This document shows positions 40,730 through 49,882 of a stretch of 64,000 bases of DNA, piece by piece; positions within the stretch are counted from its first letter, which is position 1; every line of letters starts with the position of its first letter. The stretch covers positions 67,889 to 131,888 of the forward strand of contig NZ_JANPLK010000021.1 of NCBI RefSeq assembly GCF_031426495.1, read 5' to 3'. This stretch comes from Gemmatimonas sp. (lineage in GTDB: Bacteria > Gemmatimonadota > Gemmatimonadetes > Gemmatimonadales > Gemmatimonadaceae). The position numbers and the translations under genes were made by a program. The notes beneath the pieces were generated by a model that was given only the letters and a program-made list of their open reading frames with translations, made no database searches and was not told the origin of the DNA.

Positions 40730-42331
40730 ATGATGCGACTGACTCTCGCGGCCCCCGCCGCGCTCGCGCTGGCCTGCCTCTCCGGTTCGGCCCGTCCCAC
40801 GCCGACGGCGGCGCAAGCGCTCCCGAAAGCGATTACGCCGTCGCTGGTCGTGCTGATCACGATCGACCAGTTCCGCGCCGACTATCTCGACCGCTATCCC
40901 GGTCAGCTCACGGGTGGACTGGCACGGCTGGCGCGAATCGGTGCCCGGTTCGACAACGCGCATCATGATCACGCCATCACGGAGACCGCCCCCGGGCATG
41001 CCACGCTGTTGTCGGGCCGCTTCCCGCGCTCCACGGGGATCATGCTCAACCGCGTCGGCGTGGAGGACAAAGCCTTTCCACTCGTCGCCGGCGGCTACGG
41101 CACCGGCGCCTCGCCAGCGCGCTTCGTCGGCACCACGCTCGCGGACTGGATGAAGAGCGCCAACAGTAAGACGAAGACGCTATCTGTCTCGATGAAGGAT
41201 CGCGGCGCGATTCTGCCGATCGGCAGGTCGAAGAGCGATGTGTACTGGTATTCGATAGACGGGCGTTTTCTCACCAGCACGTACTACCGCAAGGATCTGC
41301 CGGCGTGGGTGCGTGAGTTCAACGAACGCGTGCCGGTCAAGGCGTACGCCGGCCGCACGTGGTCGTTGCTGCTCGCCGACAGTGCCTATCACGAGCCGGA
41401 CAGCGTGAGCGTGGAGATGGGTGGGCGTAATTTCGTCTTTCCGCACAAGCTCACCGACGACCTGATCGACGCCGGCAGCGAGATCCGCATTACGCCGTAC
41501 ATGGACGACCTCACGGTGGAATTCGCGCTGCACGGCGTGAATGCGATGGAGCTCGGCAAGGGACCGCACACCGACCTGCTGGCCATGTCCCTGTCGGCCA
41601 CCGATGTGATCGGCCACAACTACGGCCCCGACTCGCGCGAGATGCACGATCAGGTGCTCCGGGTGGATCGCACCATCGGCCTCTTCCTCGACTCGCTCTA
41701 CAAGCTGCGCGACTCCACGAAGATCACGATCGTCGTGACCGCCGATCACGGCGTGGGCAGCATTCCCGAGATCGCGCCGGCGTCCATTCAACCGCGCCCG
41801 CTCCGTGTCTCACTGTATGACTTGATGCCGGCCACCGTCGCCCGCTTGCAGGCCAAGAAGCTCGACACGTTCGCGATCGATCTCGACGTGCAGATCCTGC
41901 TCGCCAATCGCGCGGCGTTCCGGAAGCAGACCGATCTCGACATGATCGTGAACGCTTTCGCCGATGACGCCCGTAAGGTGCCGGGGGTCGCACGGGTCGA
42001 CCGCTTCGCGACCCTGGTGGCCGACACGCTTGGCGACGACATCGCGCGACGCTGGGCGCATCAGTTCCCCGCGACGTCGGCGATCGAACTGGTGGTCACG
42101 CTGACTCCGCTTAGCACGTGGGGGGGAAACGTGGCCTCACACGGCTCGCCGCGGGAGTATGACTCGCACGTCCCGTTGATCTTCGCCGGTGCCGGTATCA
42201 AGCCGGGCACGCACTCCCAGTTCGTGCGCACCGTCGACCTGGCACCGACACTCGCCGAACTGCTTGGCGTCAAACCCGCGGAGCGCCTCGACGGCGTCCC
42301 GCTGAAAGACGCGCTGCGTTGGCCGCGCTGA
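40730..42331 (+). CDS. PafA-like alkaline phosphatase / type I phosphodiesterase
   Basis: The protein has 533 residues from the ATG at 40730, with a signal peptide ending TAAQA. It belongs to the alkaline-phosphatase superfamily: VVLITIDQFRADYLDRY (first metal Asp), HDHAITETAPGHATLLSG (Thr nucleophile region), SATDVIGHNYGPDSREMHD (metal Asp and His), IVVTADHGVGSIPE (Asp-His) and SHGSPREYDSHVPLIF (final His). The pattern matches the PafA group of phosphate-irrepressible phosphomonoesterases common in Bacteroidota and Gemmatimonadota. It heads a run of three overlapping genes. Confidence 0.88.
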   Translation: MMRLTLAAPAALALACLSGSARPTPTAAQALPKAITPSLVVLITIDQFRADYLDRYPGQLTGGLARLARIGARFDNAHHDHAITETAPGHATLLSGRFPRSTGIMLNRVGVEDKAFPLVAGGYGTGASPARFVGTTLADWMKSANSKTKTLSVSMKDRGAILPIGRSKSDVYWYSIDGRFLTSTYYRKDLPAWVREFNERVPVKAYAGRTWSLLLADSAYHEPDSVSVEMGGRNFVFPHKLTDDLIDAGSEIRITPYMDDLTVEFALHGVNAMELGKGPHTDLLAMSLSATDVIGHNYGPDSREMHDQVLRVDRTIGLFLDSLYKLRDSTKITIVVTADHGVGSIPEIAPASIQPRPLRVSLYDLMPATVARLQAKKLDTFAIDLDVQILLANRAAFRKQTDLDMIVNAFADDARKVPGVARVDRFATLVADTLGDDIARRWAHQFPATSAIELVVTLTPLSTWGGNVASHGSPREYDSHVPLIFAGAGIKPGTHSQFVRTVDLAPTLAELLGVKPAERLDGVPLKDALRWPR

Positions 42332-42840
42332 GCGACGCGCGGCGCATCACGTTGGCCGAGGCGCTGGCGCGCTTCGATGCGTTGCCGGCCGTGACGACAG
42401 CGGAGATGCTGGGCGAGTGGCGCGGCTCCGGCGTGCCCACCGGTCACGACATGGACGGGTTGCTCGAGACCTATGCGTGGTATGGCAAGTCGTTCCTGAG
42501 CGACGAGGCCGTCCATCCGCTCGTGTTTCGCACGCGGGCGGGCGAGAAGTACGCCATCGATCCGCGCCTGATTCCGCTGTCACTGTCGCGCTACCACGCG
42601 CTGAGCCGGCACATCGTGGCGCGCGCGCTCTTTACGTTGGCCACGCCGCTGCTGCGCACGCGCACTCCGCGGGCGCGATTGCGCGCCGTGACCTACCGGG
42701 GCGTGACCACGGCCGCGATGGTGTATGATCACCTACCGATTATCGACTGCTTCCGGCGGGTCGACGACGATACCGTGCTCGGCGCCATGGATATCCGCGG
42801 AGCCGCACCATTCTTCTTCCAGTTGGAGCGGGACGCATGA
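42319..42840 (+). CDS. GXWXG/DUF4334 domain protein
   Basis: The protein has 173 residues from a TTG at 42319 that overlaps the phosphatase gene by 13 nt. Early GEWRGSGVPTGHDMDGLL is the GXWXG domain motif, and the C-terminal part matches DUF4334 (AVTYRGVTTAAMVYDHLPIIDCFRRVDDDTVLG region, ending FFFQLERD). Fold and ligand are unknown; family members are small lipid- or fatty-ligand-suspected proteins. It overlaps the next gene by ATGA, so the three genes are coupled. Confidence 0.78.
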   Translation: MAALSDARRITLAEALARFDALPAVTTAEMLGEWRGSGVPTGHDMDGLLETYAWYGKSFLSDEAVHPLVFRTRAGEKYAIDPRLIPLSLSRYHALSRHIVARALFTLATPLLRTRTPRARLRAVTYRGVTTAAMVYDHLPIIDCFRRVDDDTVLGAMDIRGAAPFFFQLERDA

Positions 42841-43799
42841 AGCTGGCGCGTTGGCTGATGGGGGCATTCGTGCTGGCCGTACCGCTCCTGCTCGGACTCG
42901 CCACTGTCTGGGCACCCGACAAGCCGGTCGCGATGCTGACCGCGCGCTGGGCGCCGCCGCCTTCGCGCTTTCTGGCGCTCAGCGGCATGCAGGTGCATCT
43001 ACGCGACGAGGGGCCGCGTTCCGATTCGGTGCCGATCGTGCTGGTACACGGCACATCGGCCAGCTTGCATACCTGGGACGGCTGGGCCGCCTCGCTGCGC
43101 GGCGCGCACCGCGTGATCCGCTTCGATCTGCCCGGCTTCGGCCTCACGGGCCCATCGCCCGAGCAGGACTACACACTCGCTGCGTACACGCGTATCACCC
43201 TGCGGCTGCTCGACTCGCTCGGGGTGTCGCGCTTTGCCATCGCGGGTAATTCACTCGGCGGCGAGGTGGCGTGGCATGTCGCAGCCGCCGCACCGGAGCG
43301 CGTGGCGGCGCTGATTCTGGTGGATGCCGTGGGCTATCCGATTGTCTCGCAGAACGTGCCGATCGGCTTCCGCATGGCGCGCACCCAAGGACTGGCATGG
43401 CTCTTCACGCGTATCCTGCCGCGCAGCGTGGTCGAGTCGAGCGTGCGCAGCGTGTACGGTGATCCGTCGCGCGTGACCGATTCGCTCGTCACGCGCTACT
43501 ACGAGCTCACATTGCGTGAAGGCAATCGCGGGTCACTGCCTCGTCGCTTCGCGCAGAGTAAAGATGGCGCAGATTCGGCGACCATTGCAACGCTCCGCGT
43601 GCCCACACTCATCATGTGGGGCGGGCGCGACGGACTCATCCCGCCTGATCACGCGGGACGCTTCGCACGCGACATTCCCGGCAGCCGCATTCAACTCTTT
43701 CCTGACCTGGGCCATGTACCGCACGAGGAGGACCCCGTGAGGACTGCCGCCGCAGCGCGCGGCTTTCTCGAGTGCGCCGCGTGTCCTTCAGGTCGCTAA
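42837..43799 (+). CDS. membrane-anchored alpha/beta hydrolase
   Basis: The protein has 320 residues. The N-terminal hydrophobic stretch (about 5-24) is probably an anchor or signal. Motifs: IVLVHGTSASLHTWDGW, FDLPGFGLTGP, nucleophile elbow IAGNSLGGEVAWHVA (Ser), MWGGRDGLIPPDHA (Asp) and DLGHVPHEEDP (His), a complete triad. It resembles meta-cleavage hydrolase or lipase-like members; substrate unknown. Its ATG overlaps the stop of the GXWXG gene. Confidence 0.87.
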   Translation: MKLARWLMGAFVLAVPLLLGLATVWAPDKPVAMLTARWAPPPSRFLALSGMQVHLRDEGPRSDSVPIVLVHGTSASLHTWDGWAASLRGAHRVIRFDLPGFGLTGPSPEQDYTLAAYTRITLRLLDSLGVSRFAIAGNSLGGEVAWHVAAAAPERVAALILVDAVGYPIVSQNVPIGFRMARTQGLAWLFTRILPRSVVESSVRSVYGDPSRVTDSLVTRYYELTLREGNRGSLPRRFAQSKDGADSATIATLRVPTLIMWGGRDGLIPPDHAGRFARDIPGSRIQLFPDLGHVPHEEDPVRTAAAARGFLECAACPSGR

Positions 43800-43804
43800 A
43801 AAGG

Positions 43805-43908
43805 GTTCACGCGAAGCTCGCGAAGAGCGCGAAGGTTCGCGAAGAAAAGCCAAAATTGAATCGCTGTTCTTCTCGTGCCTTCGCGTTCTTCGCGAGCTTC
43901 GCGTGAAC
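43805..43908. repeat. 104-bp near-perfect palindrome of TTCGCG units
   Basis: GTTCACGCGAAGCTCGCGAA at the left is the exact reverse complement of the right end, and the match continues with few changes for about 42 bp per arm around an AT-richer loop (AAAAGCCAAAATTGAATCGC). It lies 6 bp after the hydrolase stop, between convergent genes, so a strong bidirectional terminator is likely. The 60 bp between it and the next gene hold nothing clear. Confidence 0.8.
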
Positions 43909-43970
43909 TATCAGGGGGCAGCCAGTCGCACCGGCGCCGCCGAAGCTCCGAAGCACCGCAACGGCTGCGA

Positions 43971-44144
43971 TCAGCTTGGCGGATCCTTCATGCGCGTACG
44001 TGTTACGCCCGTCATGATGCCGATGCCGAGCAACACGAGGCAGGCGATGATGATGTACGTCGACGCGACGCCCATCACGGAAAGTCCCCACGCGACGCCG
44101 CCGATGAAGACGAAGAAGCCGACGAGGTAGAGTCCAAAATTCAT
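43971..44144 (-). CDS. small two-helix membrane protein
   Basis: The protein has 57 residues from the ATG at 44144, with CGGAG nine bases upstream. Two hydrophobic helices (about 3-20 and 26-44: YIIIACLVLLGIGIMTGV) are joined by a short loop, and the tail is basic (TRTRMKDPPS). No family is recognised. It is convergent with the hydrolase gene across the palindrome. Confidence 0.6.
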   Translation of the reverse strand: MNFGLYLVGFFVFIGGVAWGLSVMGVASTYIIIACLVLLGIGIMTGVTRTRMKDPPS

Positions 44145-44207
44145 AAGAGGCTCCGGGATTGAGTGATTCCCGAAGCCTCCCATGCAATTGCTGTGCTCGC
44201 GGAATCC

Positions 44208-45377
44208 TTACCGTCCCGCGTTCACCCGTACCGAGAGCCCCTCCAGCCGTTCACCGGCCGCCCTGAGCGTCTCTTCACGCTTGGCAAAGTGAAAACGGAT
44301 GAGATGATTCACCGGTTCGCGGAAGAAGCTCGAGCCCGGCACGCCGGCTACCCCGATCTCCTTGATCAGCCATTCCGAGGCCAGCGTGTCGTTGGCAAAG
44401 CCGAGCGCGGTGATGTCGACCATCACGTAGTAGGCGCCCTGCGGCTCGGTGAACGGCAATCCGGTGCTGCGCAGAATATCGAGGAAGATCTCGCGCTTGG
44501 CGCTATAGCGCTCGGTGAGACCGTGATAATACGAATCGGGAAGTTCGAGGGCGCCCACCGCCGCCTCCATGAGCGGCGCCGCTGCGCCGACAGTGAGGAA
44601 GTCGTGCACTTTCTTCGCCTGCGCGATGACACCGGCCGGCGCGTGCACATAACCCAGACGCCAGCCGGTGATCGAGTACGTCTTCGACAGCGAATTGCAG
44701 GTGATCGTACGCTCGAAGGCGCCCGGCAGGGTATTGAAGTAGGTGTGCGTGTGCGGCGCGTAGATGATGTGCTCATACGGCTCGTCCATGATCACCCAGG
44801 TGTCGTACTGCTGCGCGTACTTGAGGATGATCAGCAGCTCCTCGCGCGTGAACACCTTGCCGCTCGGGTTCGACGGGTTGCATACCACGATCGCTTTGGG
44901 ACGCTGCGCGAACGCGGCGGCCAGCACGTCTTCGTCGAAGTTGAAGTGCGGCGGATGCAATGGCACGTAGATCGGCTCGGCGCCGGAGAGAATCGCGTCG
45001 GCGGCGTAGTTCTCGTAGAACGGCGAGAAGACGATCACCTTGTCGCCCGGATTGCAGGCGGTCATCATAGCCACCATCATCGCCTCCGTGCTGCCGCAGG
45101 TGACCACGAGTTCGGCGTCCGGATCAACTTCGATGCCGCTGAAGTGCGAGATCTTCTTCGCCAGCGCGGTGCGGAAGCGCGGCGCGCCCCACGTCACCGC
45201 ATACTGATGGAATGGCCCGCGCGTGGCGCGCTCCAGCCCCGCGAGCAGCACTTCCGGTGGATCGAAGTCCGGAAATCCCTGCGACAAGTTTATCGCGCCG
45301 TGCTGATTCGCGAGGCGAGTGGTGCCGCGAATCACGGATTCGCTGAAGACGGAGAGACGCTGGGCAGTCGTTGGCAT
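44208..45377 (-). CDS. class I/II PLP-dependent aminotransferase
   Basis: The protein has 389 residues. Fold-type I signatures: INLSQGFPDFDPP, TCGSTEAMMVAMMTACNPGD, VVCNPSNPSGKVFTREEL, IMDEPYEHIIY (Asp and Tyr contacting PLP), SLSKTYSITGWRLGY (Schiff-base Lys near 233) and a C-terminal LIRFHFAK (substrate-carboxylate Arg). It is closest to the kynurenine/methionine aminotransferase (YbdL-like) group, which acts on aromatic, Met or Gln donors. It is divergent from the DUF3429 gene, with 47 bp between starts. Confidence 0.92.
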   Translation of the reverse strand: MPTTAQRLSVFSESVIRGTTRLANQHGAINLSQGFPDFDPPEVLLAGLERATRGPFHQYAVTWGAPRFRTALAKKISHFSGIEVDPDAELVVTCGSTEAMMVAMMTACNPGDKVIVFSPFYENYAADAILSGAEPIYVPLHPPHFNFDEDVLAAAFAQRPKAIVVCNPSNPSGKVFTREELLIILKYAQQYDTWVIMDEPYEHIIYAPHTHTYFNTLPGAFERTITCNSLSKTYSITGWRLGYVHAPAGVIAQAKKVHDFLTVGAAAPLMEAAVGALELPDSYYHGLTERYSAKREIFLDILRSTGLPFTEPQGAYYVMVDITALGFANDTLASEWLIKEIGVAGVPGSSFFREPVNHLIRFHFAKREETLRAAGERLEGLSVRVNAGR

Positions 45378-45424
45378 GGCCTCGACATATACCGCGCGGT
45401 GCGGGTCGGCGCTACCTTCGCGCC

Positions 45425-45868
45425 ATGCCTACCCGCACCTTCTGGCTGATCAGCGGATCGGGGCTCGCCCCCTTCCTCGTGTGCCTCATCATTGCATACG
45501 GCACACCCGATGTCAGCGCGCTGCACGACGCCGCTGTCCGGACTTTTCTCGTGTACGCCGCGCTCACGCTCAGCTTTCTGGGCGGAGCGCGCTGGGGTGC
45601 CGAACTCACCCGGGCACCCGATGCGCCGAACCTGCGGCGCATGGTCGCGGCGGCAGCACCGTCGGTGGTCGGCTTGGCAGCGCTGTTGCCGCAAACACCG
45701 CTCAAAGTCGCACTCGGCTTGGCTATGCTCAGTGGTGGCATCCAGCTCGCGTGGGATGTCGCCGCCTCTCGCGAAGGGCTGCTGCCACCCTGGAATGCTC
45801 GTGTACGCACCGTGATGACGGCTGCCGGCACGCTCTGCAGTCTCGCGCTGTGGCCCGCGATCGCATGA
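45425..45868 (+). CDS. DUF3429 membrane protein
   Basis: The protein has 147 residues from the ATG at 45425. Four hydrophobic segments are visible, with FLVYAALTLSFLGGARWGAE, the motif of DUF3429 proteins. No function is known for the family. Its stop overlaps the start of the N-acetyltransferase gene (ATGA). Confidence 0.82.
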   Translation: MPTRTFWLISGSGLAPFLVCLIIAYGTPDVSALHDAAVRTFLVYAALTLSFLGGARWGAELTRAPDAPNLRRMVAAAAPSVVGLAALLPQTPLKVALGLAMLSGGIQLAWDVAASREGLLPPWNARVRTVMTAAGTLCSLALWPAIA

Positions 45869-46698
45869 CGAATTCGGACATGCTCCCGGACACCCTGCGC
45901 GATGAGCTGTGCGCGCGACTCGGCGTGGCGCTCGGAGCGCCGACCGAGACGCAGCTGGCACGGGTGTATGCCGCGTGGTGTCGGCAGGTCCCGTTCGACA
46001 ACGTGCGCAAGTTGATTGCGCTGCGCGAAGCACACGTGCCGCCGCTCCCTGGATCGAGCGCTGTCGACTTCTTCACGCATTGGCTCTCCGACGGAACCGG
46101 CGGCACGTGCTGGTCGTCAAGCCACGCACTGTTTACGCTGCTCACGGCCCTCGGGTTCACGGCGAGACGTATCGCCGGCTCCATGCGTGATACCGGAATC
46201 GTCACGCACGGCAGCGTCATTGTGACCATCGACGAACAAGAGTGGCTGGCCGACTCGTCCGCGCTCACGAGCCGACCCGTCCCGATCTCGGGCGATGCGT
46301 ATCGCGACACCGATCCGGTATTCGCGACCGAGTGGCAACGTGAGGGCGACACCCACGTCCTGCGGTTCGCGGGCGCACCGGGGCCTGAGCTGACCCCGTG
46401 TCGGTTTCTGGTGGATCCCACCGACACGACCTACGTACACCAACGCTACGAGCTCTCGCGTACCTTCGGCCCGTTCAATCACTTCACGTATGCGCGCCGC
46501 AGTGTACGCGACGGGTTCGTGGTGCTACGCGGACCGGTGCGCTATCACCGCACGGCACAGGGCATGGCTTCGAGCACGCTCGACCGCGACGGCATCCTTC
46601 ACGTCCTGGCACACGATATCGGCATCTCCCCCGCCATGCTCCGGCAGTACGAGGCGTGCGGCGCGCTCGATCTGAACTTCCTGCCCCTGCCGCAATGA
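45865..46698 (+). CDS. arylamine N-acetyltransferase family protein
   Basis: The protein has 277 residues from the ATG at 45865. The NAT triad is visible: Cys82 in GGTCWSSSHALF, His115 in IVTHGSVIV and Asp130 in WLADSSAL. The N-terminal helical domain ends VPFDNVRKLIAL, the usual P-F-E/D-N motif. NATs acetylate arylamines or hydrazines from acetyl-CoA, or related acyl-CoAs. The gene overlaps DUF3429 and the MFS gene by ATGA at both ends, so this is a tight operon. Confidence 0.88.
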   Translation: MTNSDMLPDTLRDELCARLGVALGAPTETQLARVYAAWCRQVPFDNVRKLIALREAHVPPLPGSSAVDFFTHWLSDGTGGTCWSSSHALFTLLTALGFTARRIAGSMRDTGIVTHGSVIVTIDEQEWLADSSALTSRPVPISGDAYRDTDPVFATEWQREGDTHVLRFAGAPGPELTPCRFLVDPTDTTYVHQRYELSRTFGPFNHFTYARRSVRDGFVVLRGPVRYHRTAQGMASSTLDRDGILHVLAHDIGISPAMLRQYEACGALDLNFLPLPQ

Positions 46699-48083
46699 CG
46701 GCCGCCGACGTCACGACGAGCGCAGCCGAGTCGGGATTCGCGATCGCGGCTCGCCGGCTGCTGCCACTGCTGTTCGTGAGCTACATCGTCGCGTTCCTCG
46801 ATCGCGTAAATGTCGGCTTCGCGAAGCTGCAGATGGCCTCGGACCTCGGCTACTCCGACGCGGTGTATGGATTCGGCGCCGGCATCTTCTTTCTTGGCTA
46901 CTTCCTGTTCGAAGTGCCCAGTAATCTGTTGTTGGAGAAGTACGGGGCGCGGCGCTGGATCGCGCGCATCATGTTCACGTGGGCGATCGTCTCCGGCGCC
47001 TTCGCGTTCGTCGACCGGATTCCGTGGGGACCGCTTCCCGCCCTCTTCGGTGTCGCGCCGATCGAGTTCGGGTTCTATGCGCTGCGTTTTCTGCTCGGCA
47101 TCGCCGAAGCGGGATTCTTCCCGGGCATCATTCTCTATCTCACGTACTGGTTTCCCGCCGCGCGGCGCGCCCGCACCGTGGCGCTCTTCATGACTGCCGT
47201 GGCCGCCGCCAACGTGATCGGCGCGCCGGTGTCCGGCGCGATCATTCAATACGCTGACGGCATGGGTGGCTTGAGCGGCTGGCGCTGGCTGTTCGTGTTG
47301 GAAGCAATCCCGTCGGTGATCGCGGGCGTCGCGATCTGGGTGCTGCTGCCCGACCGTCCGGAGCAGGCCGCGTGGCTTACGCCGGAACAGCGCGGCGCGA
47401 TCACGGCGCAGCTTGCGCAGGAAGACCGCGACGCGCACGGGGCGGCGGTCGGATCCGCGCCGGGCGGCCCGCACAGTGCGGTGCAGGCGCTGCGCAGTGG
47501 CCGCGTGTGGGTGTTGGCGTTGGTCTATCTGGCCGGCACGTTCTCGCTGTACGGCGTGAGCTTCTGGATGCCTACCATCGTGCAGGAGTTGGGCATAAAG
47601 AAAACCGAGTACCTCCAGATCGGGTTGCTCAGCATGATTCCGTGGGGCACGGCCGGTGTGGCCATGGTGTGGGCCGGCGCCCGCAGCGACCGCACGGGCA
47701 AGCGTGGCCAGCATGTGGCCGGCTCGCTGTTCGTAACCGCCACGGGACTCGTGTCCCTCGTGCTGGTGGGTGCGCACGTGGTGCCGGCGCTGATTGCGCT
47801 CTGTTTCGTGACGGCCGGCGTGCTGTCGTTTCTCGCCACGTTCTGGTCGCTGCCCACGGCGTTTCTCCGGCAGACAGCGGCCGCGGCTGGCATCGCCTGG
47901 ATCAACGCCGTCGGCAATCTCGGCGGACACTTCGGCCCTGATATCATTGGCCGCATTCGCACGGCGACGGGCAGCGCGAACTATGCCTTTCTGTTTCTGG
48001 CGGCGCTGGCGGTGGCAGGGGCGCTGCTCACACTCTTCGGTACGGGTGCACGCACGCGAATCATGACGACACAGGAAGCCTGA
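46695..48083 (+). CDS. MFS transporter (anion:cation symporter type)
   Basis: The protein has 462 residues from the ATG at 46695. Twelve hydrophobic helices are present. LFVSYIVAFLDRVNVGFAKL in helix 1 and FFLGYFLFEVPSNLLLEKYG in helices 2-3 are signatures of the ACS family, which imports organic acids such as tartrate, phthalate and glucarate. MVWAGARSDRTGKRG is the second MFS loop motif. It is coupled to the N-acetyltransferase by ATGA. Substrate unknown. Confidence 0.9.
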   Translation: MTAADVTTSAAESGFAIAARRLLPLLFVSYIVAFLDRVNVGFAKLQMASDLGYSDAVYGFGAGIFFLGYFLFEVPSNLLLEKYGARRWIARIMFTWAIVSGAFAFVDRIPWGPLPALFGVAPIEFGFYALRFLLGIAEAGFFPGIILYLTYWFPAARRARTVALFMTAVAAANVIGAPVSGAIIQYADGMGGLSGWRWLFVLEAIPSVIAGVAIWVLLPDRPEQAAWLTPEQRGAITAQLAQEDRDAHGAAVGSAPGGPHSAVQALRSGRVWVLALVYLAGTFSLYGVSFWMPTIVQELGIKKTEYLQIGLLSMIPWGTAGVAMVWAGARSDRTGKRGQHVAGSLFVTATGLVSLVLVGAHVVPALIALCFVTAGVLSFLATFWSLPTAFLRQTAAAAGIAWINAVGNLGGHFGPDIIGRIRTATGSANYAFLFLAALAVAGALLTLFGTGARTRIMTTQEA

Positions 48084-48085
48084 CG

Positions 48086-48826
48086 ATGTCGATACCAACG
48101 CAGATGGCGGGACGTGGTATGTGGGCCGCGATCCTCGTGGGGGCGCTGGTCTCTCTTGCCCCGCAAGCGGCGATGACGCAGGCGTCGCCCGCCGCCACCG
48201 CGATCGACCGTGCGCTCGCCGCCAGTCAGTGGCGCGAGGCGGTGCGCTTGCTCGACAGCGCCCTCATCGTGACGCCGCGCGACGCGACGCGCCTGCAACA
48301 GCGCGGTCGCGCCCATCGCGAGCTCGAGGAGTTCACACAGGCCCTGGCCGACTACACGCAGGCGATCGCGGTAGACCGGCGCTTCGCCGCCGCCTACGGG
48401 GGGCGCGCAATCGCGCAGCAGCGCATGGGCAACGGGAACGCCGCCTTCGCCGACATCGACAGCGCCCGAGCCCTCGGCATGAACGACCCGCAACTCGACC
48501 TGGTGGAAGGGATCGGGCACATGATGAACGACGACGGTGCCAAGGCTTGGGCCCGCTTCGACAAGTATGTCCGCGCCGTTCCCGATGCCGCGCAGGGCTG
48601 GTTTCTGCGTGGTCGCGCCGCGGGCATGGCGGGGCGCGAGGCCGACGCGGAGAAGGACTTCACCGCCGCGATCGACCGGCGGATGGCGGGGCCGGAGGTA
48701 TACACGCTGCGGGCCATGGCGCGGGTCGCGCTGGGGAACACCACGGGCGCCTGTGCGGATCTGACCGAGGCGGCGAGGCTCGGCGACAAGGCCGCCTCGG
48801 CCACGGTCGCCAAGAACTGTCGTTAG
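48086..48826 (+). CDS. secreted tetratricopeptide-repeat protein
   Basis: The protein has 246 residues with a signal peptide (about 1-32, ending AAMTQA). At least four TPR units follow: SQWREAVRLLDSALIVTPRD, EEFTQALADYTQAIAVDRRF, NGNAAFADIDSARALG and GREADAEKDFTAAIDRR. It is a periplasmic protein-interaction module. It begins 2 bp after the MFS stop and is probably the last gene of that operon. Confidence 0.82.
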   Translation: MSIPTQMAGRGMWAAILVGALVSLAPQAAMTQASPAATAIDRALAASQWREAVRLLDSALIVTPRDATRLQQRGRAHRELEEFTQALADYTQAIAVDRRFAAAYGGRAIAQQRMGNGNAAFADIDSARALGMNDPQLDLVEGIGHMMNDDGAKAWARFDKYVRAVPDAAQGWFLRGRAAGMAGREADAEKDFTAAIDRRMAGPEVYTLRAMARVALGNTTGACADLTEAARLGDKAASATVAKNCR

Positions 48827-48841
48827 CGCGAAGTCGTGCCG

Positions 48842-49663
48842 TCAGGCCGTCGCGCGCGCCCGGCCTTGTCGGAGGCCGACCGCGAGGAGCACGGCGCCGC
48901 CGACCGAGAAGGTGATCGCCCCAAACGCCGTGCCGGCGATCACCGTCTTGGCGCGCTCGCGTTCGCGTAGCGTGTGACCGGTGGCCGCGCCGAGCATCGC
49001 GACGACGCCGATAAGCCGAGCGATCATCACGCCATGCCGCCGGGGCATGCGGGGAAGGCGGCGTTCGGCGGTGCGCGCTTCGAGGGGCCGATCGCCGTCG
49101 CGCCACTGCCACAGCGCGCGCTGGCGTACGATGCGGCGCCAGAGCAGCAACGTCACGACCGCGAAGATGATCGTGCACCACAGCTGCAGCGCGTCGTGCA
49201 ACGGTACGCGTCCACCGAAATGGGGCACGGGTGTACGCAGGAACGGCAGCCACGGGACCAGCCAGCCGGAATGGTTGCCGTGCGTGATGCCGTCCAACAG
49301 CACATGCGACATGCCGCCCAGCCAGGCCGAGTAGGCCACCCGCACCCAGTCCCGACCGGTGCGCGGTGGTCGAATGGCGGCCAGATCGTGGGGGCGCCAC
49401 CACGCGTGGTCGGGAACGTACGGGAGCAGCGCGGGAATGAGCAGCGCGCTCGTCACCCACGCGAGTAGCATGGTCAGGGGGACCGTGAACCAGCCCTGCG
49501 CCGCCACGGTGTGGCTGAGCAGCCAGTCGTCATGCATGCGCCCAATGAACTCCAAGTCGGGGGCCATACTCCCGATACAGAGCGCGATTCCCGAGAACCG
49601 CGCAGGCCATCGCAGCTTGAGCGGCAGAACCAGCGCCTGATGAGACAGTAGTGTGGCGGGCAT
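48842..49663 (-). CDS. DUF4184-family membrane protein
   Basis: The protein has 273 residues. The N-terminus MPATLLSHQALVLPLKLRWP and GSMAPDLEFIGRMHDDWLLSHTV are the DUF4184 signature, with His and Asp residues similar to membrane-bound YdjM/metal-dependent-hydrolase-like proteins. GMSHVLLDGITHGN supplies another H...D pair. Five to six hydrophobic segments follow. Activity of the family is not established. It is convergent with the TPR gene and divergent from the PilT-like gene. Confidence 0.82.
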   Translation of the reverse strand: MPATLLSHQALVLPLKLRWPARFSGIALCIGSMAPDLEFIGRMHDDWLLSHTVAAQGWFTVPLTMLLAWVTSALLIPALLPYVPDHAWWRPHDLAAIRPPRTGRDWVRVAYSAWLGGMSHVLLDGITHGNHSGWLVPWLPFLRTPVPHFGGRVPLHDALQLWCTIIFAVVTLLLWRRIVRQRALWQWRDGDRPLEARTAERRLPRMPRRHGVMIARLIGVVAMLGAATGHTLRERERAKTVIAGTAFGAITFSVGGAVLLAVGLRQGRARATA

Positions 49664-49882
49664 TGCGCTCCAGTGTCGTGACGATGTCGGCGTGGTGCAG
49701 CGTCATTTATCAGTTTCGTCCGGCTTCCCGACGGAGGTCCGACGATCGCGTCGCGGGTCGGCGTCGGTCCGGCTACAGCTCTGCAACGCCGGCCGACGGC
49801 GGGGGAATCATGTGTCCGGCAGGGGGCCCCAGTCGTCCATGCCGCAGAGCGCAGCCATGCCGGAGCCAAAACATGGCCATGG

